A DNA stretch of 64,000 nt from Euonymus europaeus (Eukaryota; Streptophyta; Magnoliopsida; Celastrales; Celastraceae): assembly GCA_963580455.1 (NCBI GenBank), contig OY756958.1:8878501-8942500 (forward strand), given 5' to 3'. The notes below the pieces were generated by a model, which did not search any database, was not told the DNA's origin, and saw nothing but the letters and a program-made list of their open reading frames with translations. A program made the translations under genes and the position numbers. Within the stretch, counting starts at the first letter, position 1; the number at the start of each line of letters is the position of its first letter. Positions 25,926 through 38,009 of this stretch are shown here, piece by piece.

Positions 25926-27473
25926 AGGAAACTTATACTTGTAAAATTTGACATAGAAGAACAATAAAAAGTGTACACCGAGCAACTTTGATAGTCCGAA
26001 GTTGCACAACTCACTCTATGGAGGAGCTTTTAACGTTGAAAGTTGGGGTTTTGGAATCGAAATAATCCAGCAAGCATATACTCGTAAAATTTAACATAGA
26101 AGAACAACAAAATGTGTACATCGAGCAACTTTGATAGTCCGAAGTTGCTCAACTCACTCTATGGAGGAGCTTTAAACGGTTTTGTCCATTTGTCATAGAA
26201 AGTTAGGGTTTTGGAATCGAAATAATCTAGGAAACTTATACTTGTAAAATTTGACATAGAAGAACAATAAAAAATGTACACCGAGCAACTTTGATAGTCC
26301 GAAGTTGCATAACTCACTCTATGGAGGAGCTTTTAGCGTTGAAAGTTGGGGTTTTGGAATCGAAATAATCTAGGAAGCTTATACTCGTAAAATTTGACAT
26401 AGAAGAACAATAAAAAGTGTACACCGAGCAACTTTGAAATTCCGAAGTTGCACAACTCTCTCTATGGAGGAGCTTTTAACGTTTTTGTCCATTTGTCATA
26501 GAAAGTTGGGGTTTTGGCATCGAAATAATCTAGGATGCTTATAGTCATAAAATTTGACATAGAAGAACAATAAAAAGTGTACACCGAGCAACTTTTATGG
26601 TCCAAAGTTGCTCAACTCTCTCTATTGAGTAGCTTTAAACGGTTTTGTCCATTTGTCATAAAAAGTTGGGGTTTTGGAATCGAAATAATCTAGGAAGCTT
26701 ATACACGTAAAATTTGATATAGAATAACAATAAAAAGTGTACACCGAGCAACTTTGATTGTCCGAAGTAGCACAACTCACTCTATGGAGGAGCTTTAAAC
26801 GGTTTTGTCCATTTGTCATAGAAAGATGGGGTTTTGGAATCGAAATAATCTAGGAAACTTATACACGTAAAATTTGACATAGAAGAACAATAAAAAGTGT
26901 ACACCGAGCAACTTTGACAGTCCGAAGTTGCACAACTCACTCTATGTAGGAGCTTTTAATGTTTTTGTCCATTTGTCATAGAAAGTTGGGGTTTTGGCAT
27001 CGAAATAATCTAGGATGCTTATAGTCACAAAATTTGACATAGAAGAAAAATAAAAAGTGTGCACCGAGCAACTTTTATGGTCCGAAGTTGCTTAACTCTC
27101 TCTATGGATGAGCTTTTAATGTTTTTGTCCATTTGTCTTGTAAAGTTGGTGTTTTCACGTCGAAATAATCTACGAAGCTTATACTCGTAAAATTTGACAT
27201 AGAAGAATAATAAAAAGTGTACACCGAGCAACTTTGATAGTCCGAAGTTGCACAACTCACTTTATGGAGGAGCTTTTAATGTTTTTGTCCATTTGTCATA
27301 GAAAGTTGGGATTTTGGCATCGAAATAATCTAGGATGCTTATAGTCGTAAAATAAAAAGTGTACACCGAGCAACTTTGATAGTCCAAAGTTGCTCAACTC
27401 ACTCTATGGAGGAGCTTTAAACGGTTTTGTCTTTTTGTCATAGAAAGTTGGGTTTTTTGCATCGAAATAATCT
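25926..27473. repeat. Mixed block with two 143-bp monomers and one 142-bp monomer
   Basis: Monomers 25926-26068 and 26229-26371 have the 17-bp deletion and are separated by a single AGCAAGCATATACTC monomer, a combination not seen elsewhere. From 26372 the TTTGAAATTCC, TTATGGTCC and TTGATATAG run resembles 29376-29854. The block ends with 27332-27473, a different deletion described separately. Confidence 0.72.
27332..27473. repeat. 142-bp monomer with an 18-bp deletion
   Basis: The read GTCGTAAAATAAAAAGTG at 27345-27362 lacks 18 bases, reference positions 23-40. It loses most of the first ATTTGACATAGAA copy and the GAACAAT before the A tract. AAAT and CAAT flank the gap, giving short homology. 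I saw this deletion once only, so it is probably young. Confidence 0.9.
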
Positions 27474-29232
27474 AGAAAGCTTATACTCGTAAAATTTGAC
27501 ATAGAATAACAATAAAAAGTGTACACCGAGCAACTTTGATTGTCCGAAGTAGCACAACTCACTCTATGGAGGAGCTTTAAACGGTTTTGTCCATTTGTCA
27601 TAGAAAGTTGGGGTTTTGGAATCGAAATAATCTAGGAAGCTTATACACGTAAAATTTGACATAGAAGAACAATAAAAATTGTACACCGAGCAACAATGAT
27701 AGTCCGAAGTTGCACAACTCACTCTATGTAGGAGCTTTTAATGTTTTTGTCCATTTGTCATAGAAAGTTGGGGTTTTGGCATCGAAATAATCTAGGATGC
27801 TTATACTCGTAAAATTTGACATAGAAGAACTACAAAAAGTGTACACCGAGCAAGTTTGATACTCCGAAGTTGCTCAACTCACTCTATGGAGGTGCTTTAA
27901 TCGGTTTTGTCCTTTTGTCATAGAAAGTTGGGTTTTTGGCATCGAAATAATCTAGAAAGCTTATACTCGTAAAATTTGACATAGAATAACAACAAAAAGT
28001 GTACACCGAGCAACTTTGATTGTCCGAAGTAGCACAACTCACTCTATGGAGGAGCTTTAAACGGTTTTGTCCATTTGTCATAGAAAGTTGGGGTTTTGGA
28101 ATCGAAATAATCTAGGAAGCTTATACACGTAAAATTTGACATAGAAGAACAATAAAAAGTGTACACCGAGCAACTTTTATGGACCAAAGTTGCTCAACTC
28201 TCTCTTTGGAGTAGCTTTAAACGGTTTTGTCCATTTGTCATAAAAAGTTGGGGTTTTGGAATCGAAATAATCTAGGAAGCTTATACTCGTAAAATTTGAT
28301 ATAGAATAACAATAAAAAGTGTACACCGAGCAACTTTGATTGTCCGAAGTAGCACAACTCACTCTATAGAGGAGCTTTAAACGGTTTTGTCCATTTGTCA
28401 TAGAAAGATGGGGTTTTGGAATCGAAATAATCTAGGAAGCTTATACACGTAAAATTTGACATAGAAGAACAATAAAAAGTGTACACCGAGCAACTTTGAT
28501 AGTCCGAAGTTGCACAACTCACTCTATGTAGGAGATTTTAATGTTTTTGTCCATTTGTCATAGAAAGTTGGGTTTTGGCATCGAAATAATCTAGGATGCT
28601 TATAGTCGTAAAATTTGACATAGAAGAAAAATAAAAAGTGTATACCGGGCAACTTTTATGGTCTGAAGTTGCTCAACTCTCTCTATAGAGGAGCTTTTAA
28701 CGTTTTTGTCCATTTGTCTTGTAAAGTTGGTGTTTTCACGTCGAAATAATCTACGAAGCTTATACTCGTAAAATTTGACATAGAAGAACAATAAAAAGTT
28801 TACACCGAGCAACTTTGATAGTCCGAAGTTGCTCAACTCACTCTATGGAGGAGCTTTAAACGGTTTTGTCCATTTGTCATAGAAAGTTGGGGTTTTGGCA
28901 TCGAAATAATCTAGGAAGCTCATACTCATAAAATTTGACGTAGAAGAACAATAAAAAGTGTACACTGAGCAACTTTGATGGTCCGGAATTGCTCAACTCT
29001 CACAATGAAGTAGCTTTTAACGGTTTTGCTCATTTCTTATTGATAGTTGAGGTTTTAGCATCAAAATAATCCAGCAAGCATATACTCGTAAAATTTAACA
29101 TAGAAGAACAACAAAATGTGTACATCGAGCAACTTTGATAGTCCGAAGTTGCTCAACTCACTCTATGGAGGAGCTTTAAACGGTTTTGTCCATTTGTCAT
29201 AGAAAGTTGGAGTTTTGGAATCGAAATAATCT
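27474..29232. repeat. Mixed block: trimer-type monomers, then copy of 24646-25605
   Basis: 27474-28113 repeats AGAAAGC, ACACG, AGGATGC, AGAAAGC as in the 480-bp trimer zone at 19846-24645. 28114-29072 copies 24646-25605. One 159-bp monomer (28434-28592) lacks a G in GTTGGGGTTTT. Confidence 0.72.
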
Positions 29233-31177
29233 AGGAAGCTTACACTCGTAAAATTTGATATAGAATAACAATAAAAAGTGTACACCGAGCAACTTTGATA
29301 GTCCGAAGTTGCACAACTCACTCTATGGAGGAGCTTTTATCGTTGAAAGTTGGGGTTTTGGAATCGAAATAATCTAGGAAGCTTATACTCGTAAAATTTG
29401 ACATAGAAGAACAATAAAAAGTGTACACCGAGCAACTTTGAAATTCCGAAGTTGCACAACTCTCTCTATGGAGGAGCTTTTAACGTTTTGTCCATTTGTC
29501 ATAGAAAGTTGGGGTTTTGGCATCGAAATAATCTAGGATGCTTATAGTCAAAAAATTTGACATAGAAGAACAATAAAAAGTGTACACTGAGCAACTTTTA
29601 TGGTCCAAAGTTGCTCAACTCTCTCTGTGGAGTAGCTTTAAACGGTTTTGTCCATTTGTCATAAAAAGTTGGGGTTTTGGAATCGAAATAATCTAGGAAG
29701 CTTATACTCGTAAAATTTGACATTGAAGAAAAATAAAAAGTGTACACCGAGCAACTTTTATGGTCTGAAGTTGCTCAACTCTCTCTATGGAGGAGTTTTT
29801 AACGTTTTTGTCCATTTGTCTTGTAAAGTTGGTGTTTTCACGTCGAAATAATCTACGAAGCTTATACTCGTAAAATTTGACATAGAAGAACAATAAAAAG
29901 TGTACACCGAGCAACTTTGATAGTCCGAAGTTGCACAACTCACTCTATGGAGGAGCTTTTAATGTTTTTGCCTATTTGTCATAGAAAGTTGGGATTTTGG
30001 CATCGAAATAATCTAGGATGCTTATAGTCGTAAAATTTGACATAGAAGAACAATAAAAGTGTACACCGAGAAACTTTTATGGTCCGAAGTTGCTCAACTC
30101 TCTCTATGGAGTAGCTTTAAACGGTTTTGTCCATTTGTCGTAGAAAGTTGGGGTTTTGGAATCGAAATAATCTAGGAAGCTTATACTCGTAAAAATTGAC
30201 ATAGAATAACAATAAAAAGTGTACACCGAGCAACTTTTATGGTCCGAAGTTGCTCAACTCACTCTATGGAGGAGCTTTAAACGGTTTTGTCGATTTGTCA
30301 TAGAAAGTTGGGGTTTTGGCATCGAAATAATCTAGGAAGCTTATACTCGTAAAATTTGACATAGAAGAATAACAAAAAGTGTACACCGAGCAACTTTGAT
30401 AGTCCGATGTTGCTCAACTCACTCTATGGAGGAGCTTTAAACGGTTTTGTCCATTTGTCATAGAAAGTTGGGGTTTTGGCATCGAAATAATCTAGGAAGC
30501 TTATACTCGTAAAATTTGACATAGAAGAATAATAAAAAGTGTACAACGAGCAACTTTGATAGTCCGAAGTTGCACAACTCTTTCTATGGAGGAGCTTTTA
30601 ATGTTTTTGTCCATTTGTCATAGAAAGTTGGGGTTTTGGCATTGAAATAATCTAGGATGCTTATAGTCGTAAAATTTGACATAGAAGAACAATAAAAAGT
30701 GTACACCGAGCAACTTTTATGGTCCGAAGTTACTCAACTCACTCTATGGAGTAGCTTTTAACGATTTTGTCGATTTGTCATTGATAGTTGGGATTTTGGC
30801 ATCGAAATAATCTAGGATGCTTATAGTCGTAAAATTTGACATAGAAGAACAATAAAAGTGTACACCGAGAAACTTTTATGGTCCGATGTTGCTCAACTCA
30901 CTCTATGGAGGAGCTTTAAACGTTTTTGTCCATTTGTCTTGTAAAGTTGGTGTTTTCACGTCGAAATAATCTACGAAGCTTATACTCGTAAAATTTGACA
31001 TAGAAGAACAATAAAAAGTGTACACCGAGCAACTTTGATAGTCCGAAGTTGAACAACTCACTCTATGGAGGAGCTTTTAATGTTTTTGTCCATTTGTCAT
31101 AGAAAGTTGGGGTTTTGGCATCGAAATAATCTAGGATGCTTATAGTCGTAAAATTTGACATAGAAGAACAATAAAAA

Positions 31178-31218
31178 GTGTACACCGAGCAACTTTGATA
31201 GTCCGAAGTTGCTCAACT
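31178..31218. other. Compound dyad-symmetry cluster of the monomer
   Basis: Seen directly: GTGTACAC at 31178-31185 is a perfect 8-bp palindrome. GAGCAACTT at 31187-31195 and AAGTTGCTC at 31206-31214 are perfect 9-bp inverted arms around a 10-base loop. AGTTG at 31207-31211 and CAACT at 31214-31218 form a second, overlapping dyad with a 2-base centre, so the middle arm can pair with either neighbour. The arrangement recurs in most monomers of the window. In the class reading TCCAAAGTTGCTC the arms extend to 10 bp with an 8-base loop, for example 6722-6731 with 6740-6749. Dyad-rich centromeric satellites have been described in species without a CENP-B box; whether these arms extrude as a cruciform here is inference. 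Confidence 0.85.
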
Positions 31219-31234
31219 CACTCTATGGAGGAGC

Positions 31235-31287
31235 TTTAAACGGTTTTGTCCATTTGTCATAGAAAGTTGGGGTTTTGGCATCGAAAT
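31235..31287. other. Helically spaced A/T tracts in the 3' part of the monomer
   Basis: In reference numbering the short A or T runs lie at 103-108 (TTTAAA), 112-115 (TTTT), 121-123 (TTT), 131-133 (AAA), 141-144 (TTTT) and 152-155 (AAAT). Their centres are about 8 to 10.5 bp apart, close to one helical turn. Such spacing is a known cause of intrinsic curvature and of rotational nucleosome positioning. It is present in most monomers because these runs are among the conserved bases. Curvature itself was not computed. Confidence 0.55.
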
Positions 31288-31452
31288 AATCTAGGAAGCT
31301 TATACTCGTAAAATTTGACATAGAAGAATAATAAAAAGTGTACAACGAGCAACTTTGATAGTCCGAAGTTGCACAACTCTTTCTATGGAGGAGCTTTTAA
31401 CGTTTTTGTCCATTTGTCATAGAAAGTTGGGGTTTTGGAATCGAAATAATCT

Positions 31453-34170
31453 AGGAAGCTTATACTCGTAAAATTCGACATAGAAGAACAATAAAAAGTG
31501 TACACCGAGCAACTTTGAAATTCCGAAGTTGCACAACTCTCTCTATGGAGGAGCTTTTAACGTTTTTGTCCATTTGTCATAAAAAGTTGGGGTTTTGGCA
31601 TCGAAATAATCTAGGATGCTTATAGTCATAAAATTTGACATAGAAGAACAATAAAAAGTCTACACCGAGCAACTTTTATGGTCCAAATTTGCTCAACTCT
31701 CTCTATGGAGTAGCTTTAAACGGTTTTGTCCATTTGTGATAAAAAGTTGGGGTTTTGGAATCGAAATAATCTAGGAAGCTTATACTCGTAAAATTTGATA
31801 TAGAATAACAATAAAAAGTGTACACCGAGCAACTTTGATTGTCCGAAGTAGCACAACTCACTCTATGAAGGAGCTTTAAACGGTTTTGTCCATTTGTCAT
31901 AGAAAGATGGGGTTTTGGAATCGAAATAATCTAGGAAGCTTATACACGTAAAATTTGACATAGAAGAACAATAAAATGTGTACACCGAGCAACTTTGATA
32001 GTCCGAAGTTCCACAACTCACTCTATGTAGAAGCTTTTAATGTTTTTGTCCATTTGTCATAGAAAGTTGGGGTTTTGGCATCGAAATAATCTAGGATGCT
32101 TATAGTCGTAAAATTTGACATAGAAGAAAAATAAAAAGTGTACACCGAGCAACTTTTATGGTCCGAAGTTGCTCAACTCTCTCTATGGAGGAGCTTTTAA
32201 CGTTTTTGTCCATTTGTCTTGTAAAGTTGGTGTTTTCACGTCAAAATAATCTACGAAGCTTATACTCGTAAAATTTGACATAGAAGAACAATAAAAAGTG
32301 TACACCGAGCAACTTTGATAGTCCGAAGTTGCACAACTCACTCTATGGAGGAGCTTTTAATGTTTTTGTCCATTTGTCATAGAAAGTTGGGGTTTTGGCA
32401 TCGAAATAATCTAGTATGCTTATAGTCGTAAAATTTGACATAGAAGAACAATAAAAAGTGTACACCGAGAAACTTTTATGGTCCGAAGTTGCTCAACTCT
32501 CTCTATGGAGTAGCTTTAAACGGTTTTGTCCATTTGTCGTAGAAAGTTGGGGTTTTGGAATCGAAATAATCTAGGAAGCTTATACTCGTAAAATTTGACA
32601 TAGAATAACAATAAAAAGTGTACACCGAGCAACTTTTATGGTCCGAAGTTACTCAACTCACTCTATGGAGTAGCTTTTAACGATTTTGTCGATTTGTCAT
32701 TGATAGTTGGGATTTTGGCATCGAAATAATCTAGGATGCTTATAGTCGTAAAATTTGACATAGAAGAACAATAAAAGTGTACACCGAGAAACTTTTATGG
32801 TCCGAAGTTGCTCAACTCTCTCTATGGAGTAGCTTTAAACGGTTTTGTCCATTTGTCGTAGAAAGTTGGGGTTTTGGAATCGAAATAATCTAGGAAGCTT
32901 ATACTCGTAAAAATTGACATAGAATAAGAATAAAAAGTGTACACCGAGCAACTTTTATGGTCCGAAGTTGCTCAACTCACTCTATGGAGTAGCTTTTAAC
33001 GGTTTTGTCGATTTGTCATTGATAGTTGGTGTTTTGGCATCGAAATAATCTAGGAAGCTTATACTCGTAAAATTTGACATAGAAGAATAACAAAAAGTGT
33101 ACACCGAGCAACTTTGATAGTCCGAAGTTGCTCAACTAACTATATGGAGGAGCTTTAAACGGTTTTGTCCTTTTGTTATAGAAAGTTGTGTTTTTGGCAT
33201 CGAAATAATCTACGAAGCTTATACTCGTAAAATTTGAGATAGAAGAACAATAAAAAGTGTACACCGAGCAACTTTGATAGTCCGAAGTTGCACAACTCTC
33301 TCTATGAAGGAGCTTTTAACGTTTTTGTCCATTTGTCATAGAAAGTTGGAGTTTTGGCATCGAAACAATCTAGGATGCTTATAGTCATAAAATTTGACAT
33401 AGAAAACAATAAAAAGTGTACACCGAGCAACTTTTATTATCCGAAGTTGCTCAACTCTCTCTATGGAGGAGCTTTTAGCGTTTTTATCCATTTGTCTTGT
33501 AAAGTTGGTGTTTTCACATCGAAATAATCTACGAAGCTTATACTCGTAAAATTTGACATAGAAGAACAATAAAAAGTTTACACCGAGAACCTTTGATAGT
33601 CCGAAGTTGCTCAACTCACTCTATGGAGGTGCTTTAAACGGTTCTGTCCATTTGTCATAGAAAGTTGGGGTTTTGGCATCGAAATAATCTAGGAAGCTCA
33701 TACTCATAAAATTTGACGTAGAAGAACAATAAAAAGTGTACACTGAGCAACTTTGATGGTCCGGAATTGCTCAACTCTCACTATGAAGTAGCTTTTAACG
33801 GTTTTGCTCATTTCTTATTGATAGTTGAGGTTTTGACATCAAAATAATCCAACAAGCATATACTCGTAAAATTTGACATAGAAGAACAACAAAAAGTGTA
33901 CAACGAGCAACTTTGATAGTCCGAAGTTGCACAACTCTTTCTATGGAGGAGCTTTTAACGTTTTTGTCCATTTGTCATAGAAAGTTGGGGTTTTGGAATC
34001 GAAATAATCTAGGAAGCTTATACTCGTAAAATTTGACATAGAAGAATAATAAAAAGTGTACAACGAGCAACTTTGATAGTCCGAAGTTGCACAACTCTTT
34101 CTATGGAGGAGCTTTTAACGTTTTTGTCCATTTGTCATAGAAAGTTGGGGTTTTGGAATCGAAATAATCT
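31453..34170. repeat. 15-monomer HOR family, copy 1 (17 monomers, 2718 bp)
   Basis: Starts with the AATTCGACATAG / TTTGAAATTCC monomer. 31453-32572 matches 34171-35290 (offset 2718) and 32892-34170 matches 35291-36569 (offset 2399). The extra 319 bp, 32573-32891, are two monomers absent from copy 2. Two 159-bp monomers: 32733-32891 (A4 instead of A5) and 33372-33530 (GAAAACAAT). Confidence 0.85.
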
Positions 34171-36569
34171 AGGAAGCTTATACTCGTAAAATTCGACATA
34201 GAAGAACAATAAAAAGTGTACACCAAGCAACTTTGAAATTCCGAAGTTGCACAACTCTCTCTATGGAGGAGCTTTTAACGTTTTTGTCCATTTGTCATAA
34301 AAAGTTGGGGTTTTGGCATCGAAATAATCTAGGATGCTTATAGTCATAAAATTTGACATAGAAGAACAATAAAAAGTGTACACCGAGCAACTTTTATGGT
34401 CCAAAGTTGCTCAACTCTCTCTATGGAGTAGCTTTAAACGGTTTTGTCCATTTGTGATAAAAAGTTGGGGTTTTGGAATCGAAATAATCTAGGAAGCTTA
34501 TACTCGTAAAATTTGATATAGAATAACAATAAAAAGTGTACACCGAGCAACTTTGATTGTCCGAAGTAGCACAACTCACTCTATGAAGGAGCTTTAAACG
34601 GTTTTGTCCATTTGTCATAGAAAGATGGGGTTTTGGAATCGAAATAATCTAGGAAGCTTATACACGTAAAATTTGACATAGAAGAACAATAAAAAGTGTA
34701 CACCGAGCAACTTTGATAGTCCGAAGTTCCACAACTCACTCTATGTAGAAGCTTTTAATGTTTTTGTCCATTTGTCATAGAAAGTTGGGGTTTTGGCATC
34801 GAAATAATCTAGGATGCTTATAGTCGTAAAATTTGACATAGAAGAAAAATAAAAAGTGTACACCGAGCAACTTTTATGGTCCGAAGTTGCTCAACTCTCT
34901 CTATGGAGGAGCTTTTAACGTTTTTGTCCATTTGTCTTGTAAAGTTGGTGTTTTCACGTCGAAATAATCTACGAAGCTTATACTCGTAAAATTTGACATA
35001 GAAGAACAATAAAAAGTGTACACCGAGCAACTTTGATAGTCCGAAGTTGCACAACTCACTCTATGGAGGAGCTTTTAATGTTTTTGTCCATTTGTCATAG
35101 AAAGTTGGGGTTTTGGCATCGAAATAATCTAGGATGCTTATAGTCGTAAAATTTGACATAGAAGAACAATAAAAAGTGTACACCGAGAAACTTTTATGGT
35201 CCGAAGTTGCTCAACTCTCTCTATGGAGTAGCTTTAAACGGTTTTGTCCATTTGTCGTAGAAAGTTGGGGTTTTGGAATCGAAATAATCTAGGAAGCTTA
35301 TACTCGTAAAAATTGACATAGAATAAGAATAAAAAGTGTACACCGAACAACTTTTATGGTCCGAAGTTGCTCAACTCACTCTATGGAGTAGCTTTTAACG
35401 GTTTTGTCGATTTGTCATTGATAGTTGGTGTTTTGGCATCGAAATAATCTAGGAAGCTTATACTCGTAAAATTTGACATAGAAGAATAACAAAAAGTGTA
35501 CACCGAGCAACTTTGATAGTCCGAAGTTGCTCAACTAACTATATGGAGGAGCTTTAAACGGTTTTGTCCATTTGTTATAGAAAGTTGTGTTTTTGGCATC
35601 GAAATAATCTACGAAGCTTATACTCGTAAAATTTGAGATAGAGGAACAATAAAAAGTGTACACCGAGCAACTTTGATAGTCCGAAGTTGCACAACTCTCT
35701 CTATGAAGGAGCTTTTAACGTTTTTGTCCATTTGTCATAGAAAGTTGGAGTTTTGGCATCGAAACAATCTAGGATGCTTATAGTCATAAAATTTGACATA
35801 GAAAACAATAAAAAGTGTACACCGAGCAACTTTTATTATCCGAAGTTGCTCAACTCTCTCTATGGAGGAGCTTTTAGCGTTTTTATCCATTTGTCTTGTA
35901 AAGTTGGTGTTTTCACATCGAAATAATCTACGAAGCTTATACTCGTAAAATTTGACATAGAAGAACAATAAAAAGTTTACACCGAGAACCTTTGATAGTC
36001 CGAAGTTGCTCAACTCACTCTATGGAGGTGCTTTAAACGGTTCTGTCCATTTGTCATAGAAAGTTGGGGTTTTTTCATCGAAATAATCTAGGAAGCTCAT
36101 ACTCATAAAATTTGACGTAGAAGAACAATAAAAAGTGTACACTGAGCAACTTTGATGGTCCGGAATTGCTCAACTCTCACTATGAAGTAGCTTTTAACGG
36201 TTTTGCTCATTTCTTATTGATAGTTGAGGTTTTGACATCAAAATAATCCAACAAGCATATACTCGTAAAATTTGACATAGAAGAACAACAAAAAGTGTAC
36301 AACGAGCAACTTTGATAGTCCGAAGTTGCTCAACTCACTCTATGGAGGAGCTTTAAACGGTTTTGTCCATTTGTCATAGAAAGTTGGGGTTTTGGCATCG
36401 AAATAATCTAGGAAGCTTATACTCGTAAAATTTGACATAGAAGAATAATAAAAAGTGTACAACGAGCAACTTTGATAGTCCGAAGTTGCACAACTCTTTC
36501 TATGGAGGAGCTTTTAACGTTTTTGTCCATTTGTCATAGAAAGTTGGGGTTTTGGAATCGAAATAATCT
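34171..36569. repeat. 15-monomer HOR, copy 2 (2399 bp)
   Basis: Fifteen monomers including one of 159 bp (35771-35929). Private markers shared with copies 1 and 3 include GTGATAAAAAG (34453, 31735, 36852), AAGTTCCACAACTC (34724, 32006, 37123) and GTAGAAGC (34745, 32027, 37144). Only a few bases differ between copies. CCAAGCAAC (34222) is shared with copies 3 and 4 but not copy 1, so copies 2 to 4 are closer to each other. Confidence 0.88.
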
Positions 36570-38009
36570 AGGAAGCTTATACTCGTAAAATTCGACATAG
36601 AAGAACAATAAAAAGTGTACACCAAGCAACTTTGAAATTCCGAAGTTGCACAACTCTCTCTATGGAGGAGCTTTTAACGTTTTTGTCCATTTGTCATAAA
36701 AAGTTGGGGTTTTGGCATCGAAATAATCTAGGATGCTTATAGTCATAAAATTTGACATAGAAGAACAATAAAAAGTGTACACCGAGCAACTTTTATGGTC
36801 CAAAGTTGCTCAACTCTCTCTATGGAGTAGCTTTAAACGGTTTTGTCCATTTGTGATAAAAAGTTGGGGTTTTGGAATCGAAATAATCTAGGAAGCTTAT
36901 ACTCGTAAAATTTGATATAGAATAACAATAAAAAGTGTACACCGAGCAACTTTGATTGTCCGAAGTAGCACAACTCACTCTATGAAGGAGCTTTAAACGG
37001 TTTTGTCCATTTGTCATAGAAAGATGGGGTTTTGGAATCGAAATAATCTAGGAAGCTTATACACGTAAAATTTGACATAGAAGAACAATAAAAAGTGTAC
37101 ACCGAGCAACTTTGATAGTCCGAAGTTCCACAACTCACTCTATGTAGAAGCTTTTAATGTTTTTGTCCATTTGTCATAGAAAGTTGGGGTTTTGGCATCG
37201 AAATAATCTAGGATGCTTATAGTCGTAAAATTTGACATAGAAGAAAAATAAAAAGTGTACACCGAGCAACTTTTATGGTCCGAAGTTGCTCAACTCTCTC
37301 TATGGAGGAGCTTTTAACGTTTTTGTCCATTTGTCTTGTAAAGTTGGTGTTTTCACGTCGAAATAATCTACGAAGCTTATACTCGTAAAATTTGACATAG
37401 AAGAACAATAAAAAGTGTACACCGAGCAACTTTGATAGTCCGAAGTTGCACAACTCACTCTATGGAGGAGCTTTTAATGTTTTTGTCCATTTGTCATAGA
37501 AAGTTGGGGTTTTGGCATCGAAATAATCTAGGAAGCTCATACTCATAAAATTTGACGTAGAAGAACAATAAAAAGTGTACACTGAGCAACTTTGATGGTC
37601 CGGAATTGCTCAACTCTCACTATGAAGTAGCTTTTAACGGTTTTGCTCATTTCTTATTGATAGTTGAGGTTTTGACATCAAAATAATCCAACAAGCATAT
37701 ACTCGTAAAATTTGACATAGAAGAACAACAAAAAGTGTACAACGAGCAAATTTGATAGTCCGAAGTTGCTCAACTCACTCTATGGAGGAGCTTTAAATGG
37801 TTTTGTCCATTTGTCATAGAAAGTTGGGGTTTTGGCATCGAAATAATCTAGGAAGCTTATACTCGTTAAATTTGACATAGAAGAATAATAAAAAGTGTAC
37901 AACGAGCAACTTTGATAGTCCGAAGTTGCACAACTCTTTCTATGGAGGAGCTTTTAACGTTTTTGTCCATTTGTCATAGAAAGTTGGGGTTTTGGAATCG
38001 AAATAATCT
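36570..38009. repeat. 15-monomer HOR, copy 3, shortened to 9 monomers (1440 bp)
   Basis: Matches 34171-35130, then jumps to the part corresponding to 36090-36569, so 959 bp (six monomers, including the 159-bp one) are missing. The join falls in or next to monomer 37370-37529, in phase. Private changes: AGCAAATTTG (37746) and TCGTTAAATTTG (37863). Confidence 0.87.

Larger units (their letters stand above)
31133..31292. repeat. Reference monomer (160 bp) used for position numbering
   Basis: Near-consensus copy, except that its first bases are the AGGATGCTTATAGTC variant instead of AGGAAGCTTATACTC. Numbering from 1: start motif 1-16; AAAATTT 18-24; first copy of an internal direct repeat (ATTTGACATAGAA) 21-33; A5 tract 41-45; palindrome GTGTACAC 46-53; long dyad arms 55-63 and 74-82; CAACT 82-86; TTTAAA 103-108; second direct-repeat copy (ATTTGTCATAGAA) 120-132; GGGGTTTTGG 137-146; end GAAATAATCT 151-160. 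A hand count of the AGGAAGCTT form gives 60 G+C of 160. It has five CpGs. Because 160 leaves remainder 1 on division by 3, no reading frame persists from monomer to monomer. Confidence 0.93.
29233..31452. repeat. Mixed block rich in single-base deletions
   Basis: Holds one 143-bp monomer (29233-29375) and three 159-bp monomers: 29376-29534 lacks one T of the T5 run; 30015-30173 and 30814-30972 lack one A of the A5 run at 41-45. The private variants TGTCGTAGAAAG, GAGAAACTTTTATGG and GAAGAATAA first appear here and are then amplified in the 15-monomer HOR that follows, so this block looks like its source or edge. Confidence 0.72.
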
